This document shows positions 47,454 to 56,596 of a stretch of 64,000 nucleotides of DNA, piece by piece. The stretch is from Comamonas sp. KCTC 72670 (GTDB lineage Bacteria; Myxococcota; Myxococcia; Myxococcales; Myxococcaceae): positions 186,001-250,000 of the forward strand of contig BNCN01000006.1 in NCBI GenBank assembly GCA_014656495.1, written 5' to 3'. A model generated the notes under the pieces. That model was not told the DNA's origin. It ran no database searches and was given only the letters and a program-made list of their open reading frames with translations. How positions within the stretch are numbered: the stretch's first letter is position 1; the number at the start of each line of letters is the position of its first letter. Both the position numbers and the translations under genes were made by a program.

Positions 47454-48386
47454 GTGGCCCCTTCCTCCGAATCCCTGTCGGCCTTCGGCGCCGGCAAGGT
47501 CATCCTGCTGGGCGAGCACAGCGTCGTGTACGGGCACCCGGCCCTGGCCGGCCCCCTGTCCCAGGGCGTGACGGCGCGCGCCGTGCCGTCGAAGTCCTGC
47601 CAGCTTTCGCTGCCCGCGAAGCTCAACCGGTTGCAGCGCGAGCAGCTCACGGCGGCGTTCGCCCGCGCGGCCGAGGCCACGGGCGCGCCTCCGGTGAAGG
47701 TGTCCCTGGAGGCGGACCTGCCGCTGGCGGTGGGGCTGGGCAGCTCGGCCGCGCTGTCGGTGGCGTGCTCGCGACTGTTGCTCCAGGCGGCCGGGAAGGC
47801 GCCCTCGCCGAAGGACGCGGTGCGCGTGGCGTGGGCCATGGAGCAGGAGTTCCACGGCTCGCCCTCCGGGCTGGACCACACCACCAGCGCCATGGAGCAG
47901 CTGGTCCTCTACCGGCGCAAGCCGGGGGCCACCAAGGGGACGGGGCAGGTGGTGGAGAGTCCCCGTCCGCTGCACGTGGTGGTGACGCTCGCGGGTGAGC
48001 GCAGCCCCACGAAGAAGACGGTGGGCGCGCTGCGGGAGCGGCAGGCCCGCTGGCCCGCGCGCTACGAGCGCCTGTTCACGGAGATTGGACGGGTGTCCTC
48101 GGAGGGCGCGAAGGCGGTGGCGGCGGGCGATTTGGAGGCGCTGGGTGACGCGATGAACGTCAACCAGGGCCTCCTGGCGGCGCTGGGCCTGTCCTCGCCG
48201 CCGTTGGAAGAGATGGTCTACCGGCTGCGGGAGCTGGGGGCGCTGGGCGCCAAGCTCACCGGTGCGGGTGGAGATGGTGGGGCCGTCATTGGCCTGTTCC
48301 TCGAGCCCAAGCCGGTGGTGACGAAGCTCACCCGGATGGGCGTGCGCTGCTTCAGCAGCCAGCTCGCGGGTCCGCGGGCGTCGTGA
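47454..48386 (+). CDS. mvk: Mevalonate kinase
   Basis: 310 residues from a GTG at 47454, four bases after the reductase stop; an in-frame ATG at 47418 would give a 12-residue extension inside the reductase gene. GHMP-kinase motifs are complete: FGAGKVILLGEHSVVYGHPAL, the ATP loop PLAVGLGSSAALSVA, SPSGLDHTTSAMEQ with the catalytic Asp, and motif III KLTGAGGDGGAVIGL. It phosphorylates mevalonate with ATP. It overlaps or abuts the decarboxylase gene. Confidence 0.93.
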   Translation: MAPSSESLSAFGAGKVILLGEHSVVYGHPALAGPLSQGVTARAVPSKSCQLSLPAKLNRLQREQLTAAFARAAEATGAPPVKVSLEADLPLAVGLGSSAALSVACSRLLLQAAGKAPSPKDAVRVAWAMEQEFHGSPSGLDHTTSAMEQLVLYRRKPGATKGTGQVVESPRPLHVVVTLAGERSPTKKTVGALRERQARWPARYERLFTEIGRVSSEGAKAVAAGDLEALGDAMNVNQGLLAALGLSSPPLEEMVYRLRELGALGAKLTGAGGDGGAVIGLFLEPKPVVTKLTRMGVRCFSSQLAGPRAS

Positions 48387-48394
48387 GTCTTCCC

Positions 48395-49381
48395 ATGAAA
48401 GCCACAGCTCTGGCGCATCCCAACATCGCCCTGGTGAAGTACTGGGGGAAGCGGGACGACGCGCTGATTCTTCCGCACCAGTCCAGCCTGTCCCTCACGC
48501 TGTCCCCGCTGTCGGTCACCACGACGGTGGAGTTCGGCGTTGCGAGCGACCAGGTGGAACTCAACGGACACACCGCGAAGGGCAGCGAGCGCGACCGCGT
48601 GCTGCGCCTCCTGGATGTGATTCGGACGCAGACGCAGGCGGCGCTGGGCCCGGCCAAGGTCGTGTCGCGCGGCGACTTCCCCATGGCGGCGGGGCTGGCG
48701 AGCAGCGCGGCGGGCTTCGCGGCGCTGGCGGTGGCGGGGCGCGCGGCGGCGGGCCTGTCGTCCGAGCCTCGCGCGGCGAGCATCCTGGCGCGGCTGGGCA
48801 GTGGCTCCGCGTGCCGCAGCGTGCAGGGCGGCTTCTGCGAGTGGCAGCGCGGCGAGCGTCCGGATGGTGAGGACAGCTTCGCGGTGCAGCGCTTCGACGC
48901 GGCCCATTGGCCGGACCTGCGCATGGTGGTGGCGATCCTCGACCGCGGCGAGAAAGAGGTGAAGTCGCGGGATGGGATGAAGCTCACGGTGGACACCAGC
49001 CCTTACTACCCGGCGTGGGTGAAGGACGCCGAGGCGGAGGTGGTCCAGTCCCGTGCGCTCATCGCCCAGCGGGATTTGCAGGGACTGGGGGAGCTGTGTG
49101 AGCGCAACGCCTGGCGCATGCACGCGACGTCCTTCGCCGCGAATCCGCCGCTGAGCTACATGAACGCCGGCACGCTGGGGCTCATCCAGCACCTGAAGGA
49201 GCAGCGCAAGAAGGGCATCCCGGTGTGGTTCACGCTGGACGCGGGCCCGAACCCGGTGCTGCTGACGGACGCCGCGCACGAGGTGGCCGCGGAGGCGCTG
49301 GCTCGCGCGTGCGGCGCGGTGGATGTGATTCGGTGCACGCCCGGCGGTGACGCGGTGCTGAAGCAGGAGCACCTGTTCTGA
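48395..49381 (+). CDS. mvaD: Diphosphomevalonate decarboxylase
   Basis: 328 residues from ATG 48395 (MKATALAHPNIALVKYWGKRD, the standard opening). A GTG at 48383 overlapping the kinase stop (GTGA) would add four residues and is possible. GHMP motifs: PMAAGLASSAAGFAALA, LGSGSACRSVQGGFCEW with the conserved Ser/Arg active-site region, and the late VWFTLDAGPNPVLL. It converts mevalonate 5-diphosphate to isopentenyl diphosphate with ATP and loss of CO2. Its stop overlaps the next ATG (TGATG). Confidence 0.94.
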   Translation: MKATALAHPNIALVKYWGKRDDALILPHQSSLSLTLSPLSVTTTVEFGVASDQVELNGHTAKGSERDRVLRLLDVIRTQTQAALGPAKVVSRGDFPMAAGLASSAAGFAALAVAGRAAAGLSSEPRAASILARLGSGSACRSVQGGFCEWQRGERPDGEDSFAVQRFDAAHWPDLRMVVAILDRGEKEVKSRDGMKLTVDTSPYYPAWVKDAEAEVVQSRALIAQRDLQGLGELCERNAWRMHATSFAANPPLSYMNAGTLGLIQHLKEQRKKGIPVWFTLDAGPNPVLLTDAAHEVAAEALARACGAVDVIRCTPGGDAVLKQEHLF

Positions 49382-50460
49382 TGGAGCGCGCGCTCTCCGC
49401 GCCGGGCAAGCTGTTCCTGTCTGGTGAGTACGCCGTGCTGTGGGGCGGCGTGGCGAGGCTGGCGGCGGTGGCGCCGCGAACGGCCGCGTATGTCCGCCGG
49501 CGCGCGGATGCCCGCGTGCACGTGTGCCTGGAGGAGGGGACGCTGGCGGGGAGCACCACGCCGCTGGGGGTGCGCTGGGAGCGCGACGTCCCGGCGGGGT
49601 TCTCCTTCGTGGCGCGGGCGCTGGACGAGGCCCTGCGGGCGCATGGCCGCGCGAGCGCGGGCTTCGACCTGGCGGTGGCGCCGTCCGCGGTGGGGCCGAA
49701 CGGCCAGAAGCTGGGCATGGGCGGCAGTGCGTGCGCGACGGTGCTGGCGGCCGAGGGCGCGCGCTACGTGCTGGAGGAGCGCTACGACGCGCTGAAGCTG
49801 GCGCTGCTGGCCCACACGGCGGGGCAGGGCGGCAAGGGCAGCGGCGGGGACGTGGCGACGAGCTTCGCGGGGAGCGTGCTGCGCTACCGGCGCTACGACG
49901 TGGCGCCGCTGATTGACGCGAGCAACAGCGGGCGGCTGCGCGCGGCCCTGGCGGAGTCTCCCTCCGTGGATGTGTGGCGACTGCCTTCGCCTCGGGTGTC
50001 CATGGCGTATGCCTTCACGGGTGAGAGCGCCTCCACGCGGGTGTTGATCGGGCAGGTGGAGGCGCGGTTGGAGGCCTCGGGGCGGCAGCGCTTCGTGGAG
50101 CGCTCGGACCTGCTCGGGCACGCCATCGAGGACGGGCTGGCGGGCGGTGACTTCCGTGCGTTCTCCGAGGCCGTGAAGGCGCAGCACGCGCTGCTGCTGG
50201 AGCTGGGGCCCCTGGAGACGGAAGGCATGCGCCGAGTACTGGCCCTGGCGGCGAGCTACGGCGCGGCGGGGAAGCTGTCCGGCGCGGGCGGTGGTGATGG
50301 TTGCATCCTGTTCGCCCCGGACGCCCAGGTCCGCGCGGAGATGTGCAAGGGATTGGAGGCCCGGGGCTTCCACACCCTGCCGCTGGATGCCGAGCCGGGT
50401 GTGCGCGGCGAAGCCCAGGCGGAGCCTCGCCTGCGGACGTGGGTTGACGCGCTGAGCTGA
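49381..50460 (+). CDS. Phosphomevalonate kinase
   Basis: 359 residues, coupled to the decarboxylase by a TGATG overlap. A GHMP kinase with APGKLFLSGEYAVLWGG, the ATP loop LGMGGSACATVLAAEG, GKGSGGDVATSFAGSVLRYR, and motif III KLSGAGGGDGCILF. The residual step in this operon is phosphomevalonate to diphosphomevalonate, so that role is assigned by both family and elimination. With it the operon covers HMG-CoA to IPP/DMAPP; HMG-CoA synthase and thiolase are not in the window. Confidence 0.9.
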   Translation: MERALSAPGKLFLSGEYAVLWGGVARLAAVAPRTAAYVRRRADARVHVCLEEGTLAGSTTPLGVRWERDVPAGFSFVARALDEALRAHGRASAGFDLAVAPSAVGPNGQKLGMGGSACATVLAAEGARYVLEERYDALKLALLAHTAGQGGKGSGGDVATSFAGSVLRYRRYDVAPLIDASNSGRLRAALAESPSVDVWRLPSPRVSMAYAFTGESASTRVLIGQVEARLEASGRQRFVERSDLLGHAIEDGLAGGDFRAFSEAVKAQHALLLELGPLETEGMRRVLALAASYGAAGKLSGAGGGDGCILFAPDAQVRAEMCKGLEARGFHTLPLDAEPGVRGEAQAEPRLRTWVDALS

Positions 50461-50486
50461 GCGCTTGTCTGCCACGGCGCGAAAAG

Positions 50487-50505
50487 CACAGGGACAGTGT
50501 CTGTG
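50487..50505. repeat. 19-bp near-palindrome downstream of the mevalonate operon
   Basis: CACAGGGACAGTGTCTGTG is an almost perfect dyad (GACAGTGTC core). It lies 26 bp after the phosphomevalonate kinase stop, without a T-run. It could be an operator for the lipoprotein gene at 50608 or a small hairpin. Nothing else is seen in the 147-bp gap. Confidence 0.35.
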
Positions 50506-50607
50506 ATTCCGTGAGGCAGTCATCAGTCGCCGTGTCATGTCAGGCATGGCTATCGCGCCTCACGCAACGCAGACATACTCGCGCCTCCCAACGTGGAGGC
50601 TTCCCAA

Positions 50608-51072
50608 ATGCAACGACTTGCACGGCGTGCCTGGGTTCCTGTGGTGGTTGCGGGTGTCGTGATGACGGCCTGTGGTGGCGCGGAGTTCGAAGAGGGCAGC
50701 GAGCCTCTTGCCGAGAGCGCTCAGTCGCAAGCCATCGCGCCGCCGTCCCCGCACGCGGCGCTGTCGACTCCGGTTGTCTCGGTCTCATGTGCCAGGAATT
50801 CGGTCGACGGCGTTTCCTGTACGACGAGCGTCACGGGCGGCGTCCCTCCCTACTCCTACTATTGGGGGGTGCGCTTGTTCCTCTACTGGAACAACCGGAC
50901 GTACGACTCCAGCTTCAATCCTGGTGGCGCCACCGGGTTCTCCTACTGCCACGATCCGGATGTGGGTGTGCCACCCTCGGAGGACATCAAGCCGAAGGTG
51001 TATGTCATCAACGCGACGGGGGCTCGGTCGAACACCGCGTATGACAGCCACTGGTTCCCGTGCGCGTTGTGA
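50608..51072 (+). CDS. Small secreted lipoprotein of unknown function
   Basis: 154 residues from ATG 50608, with GGAGG 8 nt upstream; a GTG at 50593 would add five residues. A lipobox (VVAGVVMTAC) anchors it. The mature protein holds VSVSCARNSVDGVSCTTSVTGGVPPYSYYWGV, reminiscent of PKD- or SprB-type beta modules (a CxxxxxGxxCTAxxxGGxxPYxYxW pattern). Four further Cys or Trp-rich positions suggest disulfides. It stands alone between the mevalonate operon and a secreted nuclease-like gene. No function is evident. Confidence 0.7.
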   Translation: MQRLARRAWVPVVVAGVVMTACGGAEFEEGSEPLAESAQSQAIAPPSPHAALSTPVVSVSCARNSVDGVSCTTSVTGGVPPYSYYWGVRLFLYWNNRTYDSSFNPGGATGFSYCHDPDVGVPPSEDIKPKVYVINATGARSNTAYDSHWFPCAL

Positions 51073-51223
51073 CCGGCCGCCCCGCCTAGAGATGCATCGC
51101 GGCAGTCGCATGCCTGGGTGCCCTCGTGGGCCTTGTCACATCGACGCGATGTAGAGCGTCAACATGGCATGGCCCACATGCGCTTGCTTCATCCACAGTC
51201 GTTCATTCCCGCGTGAGAAGCCC

Positions 51224-51958
51224 GTGTTCAAGCTCGTCTCATCCATTGTTCTCAGCTTCCTGGTCTCCATGGGTGTCTTCTCTGCCGACGAGGTGGAGAC
51301 CGCATCTCTCGCCGCCACGACCACCACCGTCGCGACGCACAACACCCTCCGTGGGGAGGCGAACTTCAGGCCGCTGGCGGATGTCATTGGCTGGCAGGAG
51401 GTGAGCACGGCAGAAGGGCACTCCAAGCTCGAAGCGTTGGAGTACTACGACCACTACCGGCCCGGCGCGGAGCGACTCGCGGCGCGGAACTCCATCGCCA
51501 TCTCCTGGCGCAGGAACAAGTACGAGCGGACGGGGCAGGGTTCGCGACTCACCCACGAAGGCGAGGGTGGGGTGACGCCCGCGCGCTTCGTCAATTGGGT
51601 CGTGCTGAAGAACAAGGAGACCGGCGTGAAGTTGGCGTTCATCAACACCCACTACATCTCCGGCGCATGGAATGGGCAGCACCCCGAGCGTCAGGAGCGC
51701 TGGCGGACGCACAACGCGGTGGTGCGAGAGGTGGTCCAGGAGCTGCGTGGCCGAGGTCTCCCTGTCGTGCTGGTGGGTGACTTCAACCGCGCGCTGTCTC
51801 AGGACATCGCCGGCATGAACCACCTGCGGACCGCGGGCGTCTCCGGGGTGCCCATCGATCAAATCTACGTCAGCCAGGGCATCGGCACCGGCCCCGCCGA
51901 GCGCCTGGAGAAGTACGGCTCGGACCACTTCGCCTACTCGGCGACCGTGCGCTACTGA
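51224..51958 (+). CDS. Secreted endonuclease/exonuclease/phosphatase-family protein
   Basis: About 244 residues from a GTG at 51224, which opens a signal peptide (LVSSIVLSFLVSMGVFSADE); the frame extends upstream to 51164. EEP fold motifs: VATHNTLRG, DVIGWQEVST (metal-binding Glu), FINTHYIS, VVLVGDFNRA (catalytic Asp/Asn) and the terminal GSDHFAYSATVRY (Asp/His). It is likely an extracellular DNase or phosphodiesterase useful to a predator; the substrate cannot be fixed. The 151 bp upstream show no clear promoter. Confidence 0.8.
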   Translation: MFKLVSSIVLSFLVSMGVFSADEVETASLAATTTTVATHNTLRGEANFRPLADVIGWQEVSTAEGHSKLEALEYYDHYRPGAERLAARNSIAISWRRNKYERTGQGSRLTHEGEGGVTPARFVNWVVLKNKETGVKLAFINTHYISGAWNGQHPERQERWRTHNAVVREVVQELRGRGLPVVLVGDFNRALSQDIAGMNHLRTAGVSGVPIDQIYVSQGIGTGPAERLEKYGSDHFAYSATVRY

Positions 51959-52152
51959 GTGCGAGGCGACGCCGCCTTGAGCCAACCTCGCCGGGGCGTC
52001 GTGGCTCGAGTGCCTCTGTCATGGAGTCTTGACTGCCGTGAGTCGACCAGCGGGCACGATGTCGATTCGATGCCAGGTGAATCGGTCTGTGCCGGCTCAG
52101 CGGCTCCGGTCAACCACCGCTCCCATGTTCTCCCCACGCCTGTCGGTGTCTG

Positions 52153-53676
52153 GTGCATGCTGGGCCGGTGCTCGTCGGCGACCGTTTGACTCCCGTGACA
52201 ACCGTTTTGCGGCATCCCTGGGCGCCCGTGCTCCTCGTGGGCGTGGGCGCATGGCTCCTCCGCGTCGCGGCGTTCTTCAATCGAAACGGGACGCTGGGCT
52301 ACCCAGTCGACTTCGACGAAGGGGTCTACTTCAGCGCGTCGGCGCTCCTCTCGCACGGTGTGCTGCCGTACCGCGACTACTTCTTCGTCCATCCGCCGGG
52401 CATCGCCGTGCTGTGGGCGCCGGTGGCGGCGCTGGCTCGCGTCCTGGACGTGGACTCGGTCTTCTCCGCGGTGCGGTGGTGCATTCCCGTCCTGGGCGCG
52501 CTGAGCACGGTGTTGTGTGGCCGCATTGTCCAGGAGCGATGGGGCACGCGAGCGGGTGTCGTGGCCGCGCTCGTCTATGCGGTCCATCCCGAGGCTTCGA
52601 CCGCGGAGCGAGGCGTGCTCCTGGAGCCGATGCTCAACCTGACCTGTCTGGCAATGGCCTGGGTGGCCTTGCGCCCAGCGAAAGGACGCGCGGCCTGGCG
52701 TCGAGATGTCGCCACAGGTGTCCTGCTCGCGACGGCATGTGCCGTGAAACTGACCGCGGGGGTGTGGGTTCTCGCCACGGCGTGGGCGCTCGGTGGGGGT
52801 GGCGAGTGGCGGCGGGCCCTGAGGACCGTGGGCACCGCGGCGGTGGCCGGGCTCGTCTGGATGGGGCCTTTCGTGTTGCTGTCCGCGGAGCCCCTGGTGG
52901 AAGGGCTCCTCCGCTTCCAAATGCTGCGGCCTCCCGATGGCGTGTTGGAGCCTGCGAGTCGACTGCGCTTGATGCTGGGGGAGAGCCACTGGGGCATCTC
53001 GGTGCTGAGCCTGTTGGGGCTCGTCGTCGCCCTGGCGCGCTCCAGGCGCCGTGATGCGGTCGCGGAGAGGCTGTTCTCCACGGCCTGGCTCCTGACGGTC
53101 GCCGTCTTCATGTCGTCCAAGAGTTTCTACAACCACTACAACGCGAGCCTCGCTCCCATCACGGCCGTGCTCTGTGGAATGGGCGCCGCGTGGGTGCTGT
53201 CCTGGGCGGAGGCGCGCTCACGGCGCTTCGCGGTGGCGCTGACGGTGGCCGTGGGGCTCACGGCGTTCTCGACGTTGCCCGAGGCCATCAACTGGGCCAA
53301 GCAGCGCGACCGGGGCCTCCTGGCCATCGCCGGTGCGATTCGCGCCGCCGTGCCCCCCGAGTCCGCGCTGTGTGCATTCGAGCCGGCGTGGGCCATCGCC
53401 GCGGGCCGCCTGCCCGGAGTTCCCAAGGGCAGCCCCCTCCTGGTCGACCCGTACGGCTTCATGCTGCACGGCGCGGTGGGCGCACCCGAGCGCTTCGCCA
53501 CGGCGGCCGCGGCCTTCGAGGATGAAAGCACCCAGCACACCGTGAAGCCCCTGCTCGAGCGCTGCGACTCCCTGGTCCTGCTCGGACGAGGCGAATGGCA
53601 GTTGTCCGCGGCCAGCGAGCGTTGGGTGGGCGAGCGCTTCACGCGCGAAGGGGACGTGTGGAAGCGCCGCCCGTGA
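52153..53676 (+). CDS. GT-C type integral-membrane glycosyltransferase (GT39/ArnT-like)
   Basis: About 507 residues; start uncertain (GTG at 52153, 52168 or 52195). About ten membrane helices follow. The first periplasmic loop has the GT-C acidic motif PVDFDEGVYFSASALLSHGVLPYRDYFFVHPPG, where the Asp-Glu pair is the usual catalytic or metal site of lipid-phosphate-sugar transferases. The C-terminal ~110 residues are soluble. It probably transfers a sugar from a polyprenyl carrier to an envelope acceptor. It stands alone; the next gene is convergent 3 bp away. Confidence 0.82.
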   Translation: MHAGPVLVGDRLTPVTTVLRHPWAPVLLVGVGAWLLRVAAFFNRNGTLGYPVDFDEGVYFSASALLSHGVLPYRDYFFVHPPGIAVLWAPVAALARVLDVDSVFSAVRWCIPVLGALSTVLCGRIVQERWGTRAGVVAALVYAVHPEASTAERGVLLEPMLNLTCLAMAWVALRPAKGRAAWRRDVATGVLLATACAVKLTAGVWVLATAWALGGGGEWRRALRTVGTAAVAGLVWMGPFVLLSAEPLVEGLLRFQMLRPPDGVLEPASRLRLMLGESHWGISVLSLLGLVVALARSRRRDAVAERLFSTAWLLTVAVFMSSKSFYNHYNASLAPITAVLCGMGAAWVLSWAEARSRRFAVALTVAVGLTAFSTLPEAINWAKQRDRGLLAIAGAIRAAVPPESALCAFEPAWAIAAGRLPGVPKGSPLLVDPYGFMLHGAVGAPERFATAAAAFEDESTQHTVKPLLERCDSLVLLGRGEWQLSAASERWVGERFTREGDVWKRRP

Positions 53677-53679
53677 GCG

Positions 53680-54852
53680 TCAGAACATGTGGCCGAAGGT
53701 GACGTAGAAGCGCTGGCGTCCGGAGCCGGTGGACACCGCGTAGTCCGTGCGGACCACCGCCGCGCGCCGGGAGAAGCGCAGGCCGCCTCCGACGCCCGGG
53801 TGCCAGTGCCACCACGGGCCATCCGAGACGCCCGGGTGCCACACCCGGCCGAGGTCCACGAAGGCCACCGCGCCCACCTTGAGCTGTTGCCCGAGCACCT
53901 GGAACCGCGCCGCCTGATAGCGCAGTTCCGTGTTCATGAACGCCTTGATGTTCCCGGCGAAGCGGTTGCGCTCGATGCCACGCACGCTGTTCATGCCGCC
54001 GATGCCCTCGGACACGTTGACGCCGCCCGTGTTGCTCCATTCGTAGAACGGCACGTCGCCGAACAGCATGTCCAGCGTCATGCGGTGCGCCAGCGTGAGG
54101 CGCGGGGACAGCGCGACGTAGCGCCGCTCGCTCAGCGTGAGGCCCACGTAGTGGTAGCGGTTGCCCGTGGCGTTGCCCGACACGCGCAGGGAGAACTCCT
54201 CGACGCCGCCGCGTTGGGGCTCCGACTCGGAGTCGCGCGTGTCCCAGAGGAAGCCCGCGAGGAGCTGCCCCATGTTGCCGCCGTCCATTCCCAGCGGCTT
54301 CTCCAGGGACAGCATGGACCGCTCGTAGGCCTCCACGCGCATGTGCCGCCAGCCGTAGCCCACGTAGGACTGGAGCGGGTGTTCGTCTCCGAAAGGGTGC
54401 CCGCGCAGCCGGAACCAGAAGCCCGGCGTCCCCTTCTCGAAGTTGTACAGCTCGTTGTTCACGTCCCCTCGGAAGTCCGGCGCGGACTGGTTCCCCGCGC
54501 CGAAGAAGGGGCTGCGAATCTCGCGCCGGTAATCCAGCCGTCCTTCCACGCGGAGCGGACCCAGCAGGCGAGGCCCGTCGTACTTCAGGGAGTGGTTCTG
54601 CACGCCCCGGCTGCTGAAGAAGAACTGCGCGCTGATGGCGTGCGCGTACGGCTTCTTTCCGGGCGCGTAGAGGTACATGCCGCCCACCGCGCCGTAGCCG
54701 AAGCCGTGGTCCGAGTTGAAGCTCACCAGCGGGATGGCAATCGCGTCGAAGCCCGTCGTTTTCACGGGCTCGAGTCCGGGCGCCACGCGCGCGCTGGTCG
54801 CAGGGGCGGCGCTCAGGCTGGCGAGGAGGACGGCCGTGACGGGAATGAGCAT
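53680..54852 (-). CDS. Outer-membrane beta-barrel, surface-antigen family (paralogue 2)
   Basis: 390 residues from ATG 54852, where a signal peptide begins (MLIPVTAVLLASLSAAPA). The mature part is a beta-barrel ending in FGHMF. It matches the protein at 22784-24109 along the length: PLVSFNSDHGFGYGAVGGM versus LLNFNSDEGLGYGARLM, and AISAQFFFSSRG versus AIIAQFFQTTRG. Both lack POTRA domains. It is divergent from the phosphodiesterase/flippase-like operon (157 bp). It may export or receive an envelope component. Confidence 0.83.
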   Translation of the reverse strand: MLIPVTAVLLASLSAAPATSARVAPGLEPVKTTGFDAIAIPLVSFNSDHGFGYGAVGGMYLYAPGKKPYAHAISAQFFFSSRGVQNHSLKYDGPRLLGPLRVEGRLDYRREIRSPFFGAGNQSAPDFRGDVNNELYNFEKGTPGFWFRLRGHPFGDEHPLQSYVGYGWRHMRVEAYERSMLSLEKPLGMDGGNMGQLLAGFLWDTRDSESEPQRGGVEEFSLRVSGNATGNRYHYVGLTLSERRYVALSPRLTLAHRMTLDMLFGDVPFYEWSNTGGVNVSEGIGGMNSVRGIERNRFAGNIKAFMNTELRYQAARFQVLGQQLKVGAVAFVDLGRVWHPGVSDGPWWHWHPGVGGGLRFSRRAAVVRTDYAVSTGSGRQRFYVTFGHMF

Positions 54853-55009
54853 GAGGGGGCCGCCATGGACGCTCCGCCACCTGTTTTTCTTCCCGGGTCC
54901 ATCAGCCGTGACGGCCGCTCGCCTGCTGTCCGGGAGGGCGATGTTCACTCCAGGGCGACGGCCCTCTCACGTGTCCATCTTGCCTGCCGGAGGAGGGGAG
55001 GCGACACGC

Positions 55010-56596
55010 GTGAGCGCTGTGATTCCACCCGCGATGCACCTATGGGCGCACGGGCTCGTGCGCCGGGTCCGAGCGAAGGTGCCTCCCGCGCCCGTACGCA
55101 GGGCGAGGAAGCTGCTCATCGTCCACCTGGACGGCGTGCCCAAGGGCTTGCTCGACGAAGCGCTCGTGGCGGGCCGGATGCCGTTCCTGTCGCGGCTCAT
55201 CCGCTCGGGCCAGTTCCACCTGGATGAGGCCTTCTGGGGAGCGCCCACCTCGACGCCTTACTTCCAGGCGGGGCTGCTCTACGGGATGCGCCACTCCAAC
55301 CTCCCGGCGTACTCCTGGTTCGACCGGGAGCTGGGCCGCAAGGTCCAGATGAACACGCCGACGGACGCGCTCGCCATCGATCAGCGGTTGCGCGGCGCGG
55401 GTCGCACCAGCCTGCTCGACGGTGGAGGCCACGGATACTTCTCGCTGTTCCGCGCGGGCGCCGAGAACGCGCTCAGCATGAGCACGCTGGCCAGCTTCAA
55501 GCAGATGTCCCGCTCCTTCTCGTACGAGATGATGGGGCTGCTCAGCGCACGCACGCGAGGCGTCTGGGACTACCTGCGCTCCCTGGGCATGGACACCTGG
55601 GCCGCCGCGCGCGAAGTCATCCATTGGGCGCGAGGGCTCCACGACTGGCGTCACGAGCCCGCGTTCCTGTTCAGCCATGTCTTCCTTCAGCGGCTGGGCT
55701 GGAGCTTCGCCTTCACCAAGGCCCTGGTGGACATGGCCCGGGGCGTCCCCGTCGTCTACCTCGTCTATGGCAACTACGACGAGGTGGCCCATCGCCGAGG
55801 GCCGCGCTCCCAGTTGGCGCAGGCCGAGCTCCACCGAGTGGATACGTACCTCTCGGAGCTCTACGCCGTCGCGGGCGCGGCGGAGCAGCCCTACGACGTC
55901 GTCATCCTCTCCGACCACGGACACGTGGACTGTCTCCCGTGGGAGCAACGCAAGAGGCTGTCGCTGGCGCAGTGGCTGCTGGCGCCGCACGGTGACGGTC
56001 CGCTCCCGGACGAACTCGTGCGCGGCCTGTGCGAGGGAATGCCGCGCCCGGCTCCGGACTCAACCCCACGCGCACCCTTCACGCCCGTGGCCATCGAGTG
56101 CGGCAACTTCGCCCACGTGTATCTCTCTGGCGAACCCCGCCCCCTCGACGCCAGGACCTTGCTCGCGCGCCATCCCGACATCCTGGCGCGCGTGACGCGC
56201 AGTCCGGACATCGGCATCGTGGCCCTTCGCCGGGGCAACGGCGCGGTGGCGCTCATTCGCGGAGGCGTCTACGGCGCGGACACCGTGGACCGGGCCCCCC
56301 TGTCCTCCGAGTTCAGCAAACGCGCGGTGGCGGACTTCCTGCGCGTCCTGCCGACCATGTCCACCGCGGGGGACCTGGTCCTCTTCGGCGAGGCCGTGCA
56401 GCGCGGAGGCACCGTGGGCTTCGCCTGGGAGTTCGGCTCGCATGGCGGGCTGACGCGCACGGAGGCCAACAGCCTGGTGTGCTGGCCCGCGAAGGCGCCC
56501 GTGGACCTGTCTGGCCTGTCTCACTGCGCGCAGCTCCATGACCGGCTCGCGGCGGCGTACCTCGACTCCACCCCCAGACTCCGGTTGGTGCCGTGA
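55010..56596 (+). CDS. Alkaline-phosphatase-superfamily phosphodiesterase/phosphotransferase
   Basis: 528 residues from a GTG at 55010 preceded by GGGGAGG at 8 nt. Metal-site motifs of the type I phosphodiesterase group: LLIVHLDGVPKGLL (first Asp), the nucleophile region APTSTPYFQAG (Thr ~81-83), VYGNYDEVAHRRGP (Asp and His) and VVILSDHGHVD (Asp-His near 302). No N-terminal signal is obvious, so its location is unclear. It overlaps the flippase-like gene by 4 bp (GTGA). The pairing suggests lipid head-group or polymer modification. Confidence 0.83.
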   Translation: MSAVIPPAMHLWAHGLVRRVRAKVPPAPVRRARKLLIVHLDGVPKGLLDEALVAGRMPFLSRLIRSGQFHLDEAFWGAPTSTPYFQAGLLYGMRHSNLPAYSWFDRELGRKVQMNTPTDALAIDQRLRGAGRTSLLDGGGHGYFSLFRAGAENALSMSTLASFKQMSRSFSYEMMGLLSARTRGVWDYLRSLGMDTWAAAREVIHWARGLHDWRHEPAFLFSHVFLQRLGWSFAFTKALVDMARGVPVVYLVYGNYDEVAHRRGPRSQLAQAELHRVDTYLSELYAVAGAAEQPYDVVILSDHGHVDCLPWEQRKRLSLAQWLLAPHGDGPLPDELVRGLCEGMPRPAPDSTPRAPFTPVAIECGNFAHVYLSGEPRPLDARTLLARHPDILARVTRSPDIGIVALRRGNGAVALIRGGVYGADTVDRAPLSSEFSKRAVADFLRVLPTMSTAGDLVLFGEAVQRGGTVGFAWEFGSHGGLTRTEANSLVCWPAKAPVDLSGLSHCAQLHDRLAAAYLDSTPRLRLVP

